Positions 31,910-37,271 of a DNA stretch of 37,271 nucleotides are shown piece by piece. Under the pieces are notes generated by a model. The model was not told the DNA's origin and made no database searches. It saw nothing but the letters and a program-made list of their open reading frames with translations. Each line of letters begins with the position of its first letter. The first letter of the stretch is position 1. A program made the position numbers and the translations under genes. Source of the DNA: Nocardiopsis sp. MG754419 (GTDB lineage Bacteria; Actinomycetota; Actinomycetes; Streptosporangiales; Streptosporangiaceae); the NCBI RefSeq assembly GCF_018207095.1, contig NZ_QOCZ01000038.1, positions 1 to 37,271 of the forward strand, read 5' to 3'.

Positions 31910-32614
31910 ATGACACGACTCGGCGTCATCACCATCGGTCAGGCACCACGACCGGACCTGACCCCGGAGATCATCGCCCTGGCCCCCGACGCCACCGTGG
32001 TCGAGCGCGGGGTCCTCGACGGGCTCACCCGCGCCGAGATCGAGGCGAGGCCGATCCCATCGGGCGACCACGCCCTCACCACGCGCCTGGCCGACGGCAC
32101 CTCCGTCGTCCTCGGCGAGTCCCTGGTGATGGAACGGTTGCCGGACCTCCTGGCGACCCTGGAACGCGAGGTGGACGCCGTCCTGCTCGCCTGCACCGGG
32201 GCCTTCCCCGCGCTGGAGCACACCCGGCCCCTCTTCGTCCCGGACCGGATGATCGCCTTCGGTGCCGCCGCGCTGCTGGGGGAGTCGGGGGTACTGGGGG
32301 TCGTGTGCCCCCTGGCCGAACAGCGCGAGGACACCGAGGCCAAGTTCGCCCGACGGCTGCCCTCGGGTACGACGGTCCTCACCGACGTCTGTTCGCCCTA
32401 CACCGGGACGTCGAACGACCTGGCCGACGCCGCACGCCGCCTGGCCGAGACCGGCGCCGACCTGCTGGCCCTGGACTGCATCGGCTACACCGAGGACATG
32501 CGCGCCCGCGCCGCCGCCGCGTCCGGCCTGCCCGTGGTGCTGGCCCGCTCGGTGTGCGTGCGGCTGGCCTCAGAGGTCCTCGACTCCTTCGGTTCCCGGG
32601 CGGTGGTCGCGTGA
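31910..32614 (+). CDS. AroM-family protein
   Basis: A 234-residue AroM-like protein. The start TIGQAPRPDL (8-17) is the family signature, LACTGAFP carries Cys95, and LLALDCIGYTEDM supplies another conserved Cys region. The fold is related to Asp/Glu racemases. AroM was named from its place in the E. coli aroLM region but its reaction is unknown. It is 14 bp behind the OPT gene with GGGAGA at 6 nt before the ATG, and its stop overlaps the next start (GTGA). The tight packing suggests it acts with the racemase and DUF1177 protein on the same compound. Confidence 0.9.
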   Translation: MTRLGVITIGQAPRPDLTPEIIALAPDATVVERGVLDGLTRAEIEARPIPSGDHALTTRLADGTSVVLGESLVMERLPDLLATLEREVDAVLLACTGAFPALEHTRPLFVPDRMIAFGAAALLGESGVLGVVCPLAEQREDTEAKFARRLPSGTTVLTDVCSPYTGTSNDLADAARRLAETGADLLALDCIGYTEDMRARAAAASGLPVVLARSVCVRLASEVLDSFGSRAVVA

Positions 32615-33252
32615 GGATCGGCGTGATCAGGGTCCTCACCACCGAGGACCCGGTGGAACTGGACTCCCACGGACGTGTCGTCCGGGAGGAGTTCGGCGTG
32701 GACACCGTCTCGCGCTGCCTGCCCGACCAACCGCACGGGGTCCACGACGACGCGACCTTCGCCCGGGCCTCCGCGAAGGTGGTCGAGCTGGCCGCTCGGA
32801 TGGAACGCGAGGACGAGGTCGACGCGCTCATCGTCAGCTGCGCCGCCGATCCGGGTCTGGCGGCGGCCCGATCCCGGGTGCGCCTTCCCGTCATCGGTGC
32901 GGGGGAGGCGGCGGCCCGGCGCGCCCTCGAACTGGGCTCGCGCGTCGGGGTCCTGGACCTGACCACCCGCACACCCGTCTCGGTCACCTCCGTCCTGGGC
33001 ACCGCGCTGGTCGCCTCGCTCGTGCCCCGGGGGATCCGGCGCACCCACGACCTGCGCGGCGAAGCCGGTCTGCGCGCCTCGGTCGAGGCCGCCGACGACC
33101 TGGTCTCCCGAGGCGCGGACACCCTGATGTTCGCCTGCACCGGCATGACCACCATCGGGCTCGCCGCCCGGCTCACCGATCGGGTGAGCGTCCCCGTCGT
33201 CGACGCGGTCCGCGCCGCGGCGGGGGCCGCCGTACGCGCCGCCGGCGACTGA
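32611..33252 (+). CDS. Asp/Glu/hydantoin racemase-family protein
   Basis: A 213-residue racemase-fold protein. The two half-sites that supply the cysteine acid-base pair are VSCAADPG (Cys77) and FACTGMTTIG (Cys176), spaced as in cofactor-independent aspartate/glutamate and hydantoin racemases. The GTG start at 32611 overlaps the AroM stop, so translation is coupled. The inferred role is inversion of an amino acid or hydantoin centre released from the imported compound. The exact substrate is not known, and with two Cys present a maleate-isomerase-like reaction is also conceivable. Confidence 0.9.
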   Translation: MRIGVIRVLTTEDPVELDSHGRVVREEFGVDTVSRCLPDQPHGVHDDATFARASAKVVELAARMEREDEVDALIVSCAADPGLAAARSRVRLPVIGAGEAAARRALELGSRVGVLDLTTRTPVSVTSVLGTALVASLVPRGIRRTHDLRGEAGLRASVEAADDLVSRGADTLMFACTGMTTIGLAARLTDRVSVPVVDAVRAAAGAAVRAAGD

Positions 33253-33386
33253 CCTCGTTCGGGCCTCGTCCTCCACACGCGTCGACGGTGTCGCCCGCAC
33301 ACCCCACCGCAACCCATCACCGTGACCCGTGAGGTTTCGGGTCGCCCGACCGCCCGTGGGCGGTCGACCACAGAAGAGAGGGATCC

Positions 33387-34334
33387 ATGTCCTGGAGCCA
33401 CGTCATCGAGACCTATGACCTGCTGGACACCCCGGCCGCCGACGGGGCGACCGCGGCCGCGTACCTGCGCCGCCACGGTGCGGACGACGGCGAGGTCCAC
33501 GTCGAGACCGTCGCGGGGTCCGGCGGCAGCACGGACTTCCTGCGCGTGACCATTCCGGGCACCGACGGCGCCACCGTGGGAGGCTCCGCCCCGACCTTGG
33601 GCATCCTCGGCCGCCTCGGTGGGCTGGGCGCCCGTCCCGAGCAGATCGGCTTCGTCAGCGACGGCGACGGTGCCCTCACCGCGGTCTCCGCCGCCGCCAA
33701 GCTCCTGGACATGCGCCGTCGGGGGGACACGCTGCCCGGCGACGTGGTGCTGGCCACCCACATCGACCCGGACGCGCCCACCCAGCCGCACGACCCCGTC
33801 CCGTTCATGGGGTCGGTCGTGGACCAGGACGTCAGCAACGAGCACGAGGTCCTGCCGGCCATGGACGCGATCCTGTCGGTGGACACCACCAAGGGCAACC
33901 GTGTCTGCAACCACCACGGCATCGCGATCACCCCGACCGTCGTGGACGGGTGGATCGTGCGCGTTCCCGAGACGCTGCTCGACATCGTCTCGCGCACCAC
34001 GGGCCGCCCGCCCGTGGTCATGCCGTTGACCATGCAGGACATCACGCCCTACGGGAACGGGGTCTACCACGTGAACTCCATCCTGCAGCCGTCGACCGCC
34101 ACCAGCGCACCGGTGGTGGGTGTGGCGATCGTGACCGAGACCGCGGTCGCGGGTTCGGCGACGGGGGCGACGGACCTGCGCAGCGTCGAGACGGCGGTCC
34201 GTTTCGTCATCGAGGCCGCCAAGGACTACGGTCGCGGCATCGCCCGGTTCGTCGACGCCGACGAGGTGCAGCGGCTCCAGGACCTGTACGGCAGCATGTC
34301 CCACCTGCGCGGAGCGGTCGGGGCGAGCGTGTAG
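33387..34334 (+). CDS. DUF1177-family protein
   Basis: A 315-residue protein that I recognise as DUF1177 by its blocks FVSDGDGALTAVSAAAKLLDM, ATHIDPDAPTQPHDPVPFMGS, ILSVDTTKGNR and MQDITPYGNGVYHVNSILQP. These contain conserved Asp, His and Glu residues (THIDPDAP; DQDVSNEHEV) of the sort that bind metal in amidohydrolase- or peptidase-like folds, but no reaction is established. It starts 134 bp after the racemase with a good GAGAGGGA ribosome site, and a strong terminator hairpin follows. DUF1177 genes are known to occur with OPT transporters, AroM and racemases, so a role in the same pathway is likely. Confidence 0.85.
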   Translation: MSWSHVIETYDLLDTPAADGATAAAYLRRHGADDGEVHVETVAGSGGSTDFLRVTIPGTDGATVGGSAPTLGILGRLGGLGARPEQIGFVSDGDGALTAVSAAAKLLDMRRRGDTLPGDVVLATHIDPDAPTQPHDPVPFMGSVVDQDVSNEHEVLPAMDAILSVDTTKGNRVCNHHGIAITPTVVDGWIVRVPETLLDIVSRTTGRPPVVMPLTMQDITPYGNGVYHVNSILQPSTATSAPVVGVAIVTETAVAGSATGATDLRSVETAVRFVIEAAKDYGRGIARFVDADEVQRLQDLYGSMSHLRGAVGASV

Positions 34335-34350
34335 GACCTGTGCGTCGCAC

Positions 34351-34380
34351 CTCGGGTTCCGCAGGTGTGCGGGGCCCGAG
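34351..34380 (+). terminator. Terminator of the OPT-DUF1177 operon
   Basis: A 13-bp stem with two G-U pairs (34351-34363 with 34368-34380) and loop GGTG lies 16 bp after the DUF1177 stop. A second hairpin, CCTGCCCG with CGGGCAGG (34434-34441 and 34451-34458), may back it up. Confidence 0.7.
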
Positions 34381-34458
34381 CGCGGGCCGGAGCGTCGGCG
34401 CAGGCTCGCGCCACCTCCTGGCGTGGTGAAGGACCTGCCCGAAGCACGCACGGGCAGG

Positions 34459-34929
34459 GCGTGGGGCGTCGAGGCCCGTCGCGTGAGCGGCGACGACCTC
34501 GGCACCCTTCCTGCGCCCGGGTGCCGGTGCGACCCACGTGAGAAGCGCGGGGTCGTGCGATCCATGGTCCCCGCTTCCGCCCGAGGGGGAGGAGCCGAAC
34601 CTCGGCCGCCACGATGGCGCCGGTCCGCGTCCCGGTCCGTGGTGACGCGGTGCGGTCCCGCCCGCGGCCGTGTCGGAAGCCCGCTTCCACGCGGAGGTTC
34701 CCCGTCACGGGGCACCGCTCCCGACCATCGTCGTCGGGGGCGGTGCCCGGACCGGTGGGGTCCTCGGGGCGGTCGCGTCGGGGTCGATGCCGCGCCGTCG
34801 CTCCGTGCGGGCCACGCGGCGGGAGGTCGGTGCCTCCTCTGACCAGGGCCGGAAAAGCGCTGGGCGGAGACCGTCGTAGAACGCTAGTGTTCCGGGCGAC
34901 CGTCCGTACCCCGGCCGAAAGGCGACCCC
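34459..34929. other. Intergenic stretch before the RidA-family gene
   Basis: About 470 bp without a supported gene. A TAGTGT at 34885-34890 resembles an actinobacterial -10 for the RidA gene, 40 bp before its start; no matching -35 is clear. The rest is GC-rich and featureless to me. Confidence 0.4.
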
Positions 34930-35337
34930 GTGAACAGTGCCGTCACCCTCATCCGCTCCGCCGTCCTGTCCGACGCGGCGGAGTACGCCTACGCGGCCAC
35001 GGTGCCGCCCGGCGTGCGCCTGATCTTCCCCGCCGGGGCCTGCCCGCTCAACATCGACGGCAGCACCGCCGCGGTCGGTGACCACGCCGGCCAGGCCGCG
35101 GTCTGCGTGGCCAACCTCCGCACCGCCCTCGCCGAGGCGGGTGCCGCGCTCACCGACGTGGTCAGTACCCGCGTGCTGGTCGCCTCCGACGCGCAGGACG
35201 ACCTGGTGGCCGCCTGGGAGGTCGTCCGGGACGCCTTCGGGGAGCACGACGTGCCCAGCACACTGGTGGGCGTCACCGTCCTGGGCTATGACGACCAGCT
35301 CGTGGAGATCGAGGCCGTGGCCGCTGTGCGGGAGTGA
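34930..35337 (+). CDS. RidA-family (YjgF/UK114) protein lacking the deaminase arginine
   Basis: A 135-residue chorismate-mutase-like-fold protein of the Rid superfamily, probably a trimer. LIFPAGACPLNIDGS, QAAVCVANLRTALAEAGA and LVEIEAVAAV are the conserved strands and helix. Active RidA enzymes hydrolyse enamines and imines such as 2-aminoacrylate and need the Arg of a P-x-R motif (Arg105 in E. coli RidA). Here the motif reads P-S-T, so Thr111 replaces that Arg. It therefore belongs to one of the Rid2-Rid7 type groups without proven deaminase activity. The GTG start follows GAAAGG. It stands alone. Confidence 0.9.
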   Translation: MNSAVTLIRSAVLSDAAEYAYAATVPPGVRLIFPAGACPLNIDGSTAAVGDHAGQAAVCVANLRTALAEAGAALTDVVSTRVLVASDAQDDLVAAWEVVRDAFGEHDVPSTLVGVTVLGYDDQLVEIEAVAAVRE

Positions 35338-35635
35338 GGCGGTGCGCCCCCGGCCCCGTCGGAGCCCGCCGGTCCCGGTGCTCGGCCCGGTCGGACGCGG
35401 GTGAACCGAGGGCTCGGGGAGCACCGTTCCCCGGTGACGATGCCCTCGACGCGCCCGGCGGAGTCCGTGATCATCGCGCCGTGCCCTCGGCACCGGTCGG
35501 TGGGGAGGGCCCCGCCTCCGAGGCCCCGCCCCGACCGCACCTTCGTGAATTCGTCCTGTGGACGACCACCACTCCGCCCTCGCCCGACCTACGATCAGGG
35601 GAGACCGGTTCCTCGAACCATGGAGGGTGCGCACG

Positions 35636-36664
35636 ATGCGGGTTGATCGACTGTCGACCGAGGAGATCCAACGCGAACCCCTGGCCTTCGACGACCGGAT
35701 CACCTCCGACGGACGCTTCGGACGTACCGCCGTGGCCGGCCGGTACCGCCTGGTCGTCAGTCGGGCGTGCCCTTGGGCGCACCGTGTGGTGATGACCCGG
35801 CGCCTCATGGGGTTGGAGAGCGTCGTCTCCCTGGCCGTGACCGACCCCCTGCAGGAGACCATCGACGGTGACCTGCACTGGGTCTTCACCGAACGGACCG
35901 GCAGCCCCCGGGACCGGGACCCCGTGTTGGGGATCCACGCCCTGCGCGAGGCCTACCTGGCCCGTGACCCCGACTACGACGGTGGGGTGAGCGTGCCCGG
36001 ACTGGTGGACGTCACCAACGGCCACCTGGTGTCCAACGACTACGACCTGCTCTGCGTCGACATGGCCACCGAGTGGGGCGACCTGGTGCGGACCGGGGCC
36101 CCGGACCTGTATCCGCGGTCGTCGCGCGCGGAGATCGACGCGATCGGCGCCGAGGTCTACCGCGACCTCAACAACGGCGTCTACCGCGCCGGGTTCGCAC
36201 CGGACCAGCGCCGCTACGACGCCGCCGTGCGGGACGTGTTCACCCGACTGGACGCACTGGAGGAGCGCCTGGCCGGGCGTCGCTACCTGGTCGGCGACCA
36301 CGTCACCCTGGCCGACGTGCGACTGTGGTCCACCCTGGTGCGCTTCGACGCCGCCTATCACGGCCACTTCAAGTGCAACCGGCGCAAGCTCATCGAGTAC
36401 CCCGCGCTGTGGGCCTACGCCCGCGACCTGTTCCAGACCCCGGGGTTCGGCGACACCACCGCACTGGACCACATCCGTGACCACTACTACGGGGTGCACA
36501 CCGCCATCAATCCCAGCGGCATCGTGGCCGTGGGCCCGGACCCCCGCGGCTGGCTCACCCCGCACCACCGTGAGGAGTTGGGCGGGAGCCCGTTCGGCGA
36601 CGGCACCCCACCCGGTCCCGTTCCGGAGAGCGAACGGGTCCCGCCCCTCGACGAGCAGGGCTGA
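35636..36664 (+). CDS. Glutathionyl-hydroquinone-reductase-like (ECM4/omega-GST) protein
   Basis: A 342-residue thioredoxin-fold/GST protein of the S-glutathionyl-hydroquinone reductase family. The catalytic Cys45 is in SRACPWAHR (42-50), and SVPGLVD and SNDY form the thiol-binding segments. The C-terminal helical domain carries LVGDHVTLADVRLW and the family-typical YPALWAYARDLFQTPGF and HYYGVHTAINPSGIV blocks. Such enzymes remove glutathione from hydroquinone conjugates. Actinobacteria make mycothiol, so mycothiol conjugates are the probable substrate here. The ATG at 35636 has GGAGGG 8 nt upstream and a TACGAT -10-like hexamer at 35590. The last ~25 residues are Pro-rich and probably disordered. 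Confidence 0.93.
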   Translation: MRVDRLSTEEIQREPLAFDDRITSDGRFGRTAVAGRYRLVVSRACPWAHRVVMTRRLMGLESVVSLAVTDPLQETIDGDLHWVFTERTGSPRDRDPVLGIHALREAYLARDPDYDGGVSVPGLVDVTNGHLVSNDYDLLCVDMATEWGDLVRTGAPDLYPRSSRAEIDAIGAEVYRDLNNGVYRAGFAPDQRRYDAAVRDVFTRLDALEERLAGRRYLVGDHVTLADVRLWSTLVRFDAAYHGHFKCNRRKLIEYPALWAYARDLFQTPGFGDTTALDHIRDHYYGVHTAINPSGIVAVGPDPRGWLTPHHREELGGSPFGDGTPPGPVPESERVPPLDEQG

Positions 36665-36861
36665 GAAGCCGATCCCGTTCGCGTACTCCGTGCCGAGGTG
36701 ACCTGGCGGATCCGCGCGTGCGCGGGAGCCTCCCCTCGTCCCATCGAGGCCGGCTGTTCCGAACGCCGAAGCCGTTGCCCCACCGGGCTCCTGGCGCGAA
36801 CACTCCGGGAGATACGGTAAGGTTTTCCCTGTTGGCGACGCCGTAGGCGCCGCCCAGCGGC

Positions 36862-36935
<74 letters not shown>

Positions 36936-36952
36936 CAGAGAAGTCGCAGGTC

Positions 36953-36984
36953 GAAAAGGGTCCACTTTCGGGTGGGCCCTTTTC
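36953..36984 (+). terminator. Intrinsic terminator of tRNA-Pro
   Basis: A 13-bp stem (36953-36965 with 36972-36984, one G-U pair) closes a 6-nt loop 17 bp after the tRNA. T-rich sequence lies in the right arm and just after it. Confidence 0.85.
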
Positions 36985-37149
36985 CGCGTTTTCGGTGGGG
37001 GAGATCCGTGGTCGTTCGGGTTCGGATCCGCCGCCTGATCGGCGGCGTGGCACCCAGCGGTGGCTGGTCGGCGAGTCGGCGAAGGTCGCAGGCACGTGGG
37101 GGCAGGGGCGCCGGTGCTTCGCCTGTCAGGGGCATGGTCCGCCCCTCGA

Positions 37150-37168
37150 AGTGTACTGAGTGTACACT
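37150..37168. promoter_or_regulatory. TetR operator upstream of its gene
   Basis: AGTGTAC-TGAGT-GTACACT has perfect 7-bp arms around a 5-nt spacer and lies 8-26 bp before the TetR start codon. The perfect 10-bp palindrome AGTGTACACT (37159-37168) is nested in it. Autoregulation is likely. Confidence 0.65.
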
Positions 37169-37175
37169 ATCAAGC

Positions 37176-37271
37176 ATGACGGAAATCCGGAGGGGACGCA
37201 GGCCGCGCGTCAGTATCGAGCGGCGTCGTGAACAGATCCTCGCTGCGGCGTTGAAGGAGTTCAGCCACAAA
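37176..37271 (+). CDS. TetR-family transcriptional regulator, N-terminal fragment
   Basis: Thirty-two codons from an ATG to the window end. Residues 19-32 (ERRREQILAAALKEF region) are the first helix of the TetR DNA-binding domain; the remainder is cut off. The short basic N-terminus and the operator immediately upstream fit a self-controlled TetR repressor, often of an efflux or detoxification gene. Which gene it controls lies outside the window. Confidence 0.85.
   Translation, partial: MTEIRRGRRPRVSIERRREQILAAALKEFSHK

Overview
This is a very GC-rich stretch with actinobacterial gene style: many GTG/TTG starts, dense ATGA/GTGA overlaps, IclR, GntR, LacI, TetR and WYL regulators, a tRNA gene without an encoded CCA end, and a sugar ABC importer with no ATPase gene of its own. 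A filamentous actinomycete such as Nocardiopsis or a relative is the best guess from composition and protein style. The genus is inferred, not proven. No transposase, integrase, CRISPR array, rRNA or phage gene was found, so the window reads as chromosomal accessory metabolism.

Layout. 1-5.4 kb: the end of a medium-chain (quinone-type) oxidoreductase, an aldehyde dehydrogenase, a WYL regulator divergent from a VOC protein, and a winged-helix protein. 5.6-17.5 kb: a carboxylate-catabolism island. Its left module has a TRAP permease pair, an RraA-type aldolase, an IclR regulator and a DUF1932-type dehydrogenase. Its centre has a CaiB-type CoA-transferase and a CitE-like CoA-ester lyase, divergent from a GntR-FCD regulator. 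Its right module has an IclR regulator divergent from one gene in which the dehydrogenase and RraA aldolase are fused, followed by a second TRAP pair. 17.7-19.7 kb: a DinB protein, a methyltransferase and an XRE-cupin regulator.

20.0-26.4 kb: two overlapping ADP-ribosylglycohydrolase-family genes, divergent from a LacI regulator that leads straight into a sugar-type ABC importer (lipoprotein plus two permeases). 27.0-34.3 kb: a secreted pyroglutamyl-peptidase-like protein with Ser where the catalytic Cys should be, then a peptide/amino-acid module: IclR and peptidase E divergent from an OPT transporter, AroM, an Asp/Glu-type racemase and a DUF1177 protein. 34.9-37.3 kb: a RidA-family protein, a glutathionyl-hydroquinone-reductase-like protein, tRNA-Pro(GGG) with a strong downstream terminator, and the start of a TetR gene behind a clean inverted-repeat operator.

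How the genes may work together. In the 5.6-17.5 kb island the TRAP permeases would import carboxylates. The dehydrogenase would oxidise a hydroxy acid to an aldol-type oxo acid that RraA cleaves, and the CoA-transferase/lyase pair would activate and split a malate- or citramalate-like acid. The natural fusion of dehydrogenase and aldolase in one module, against separate genes in the other, is the strongest sign that the two enzymes act consecutively. This is the best candidate for an undescribed pathway. The OPT-AroM-racemase-DUF1177-PepE module is the second candidate, probably for uptake and breakdown of an acidic or otherwise unusual peptide.
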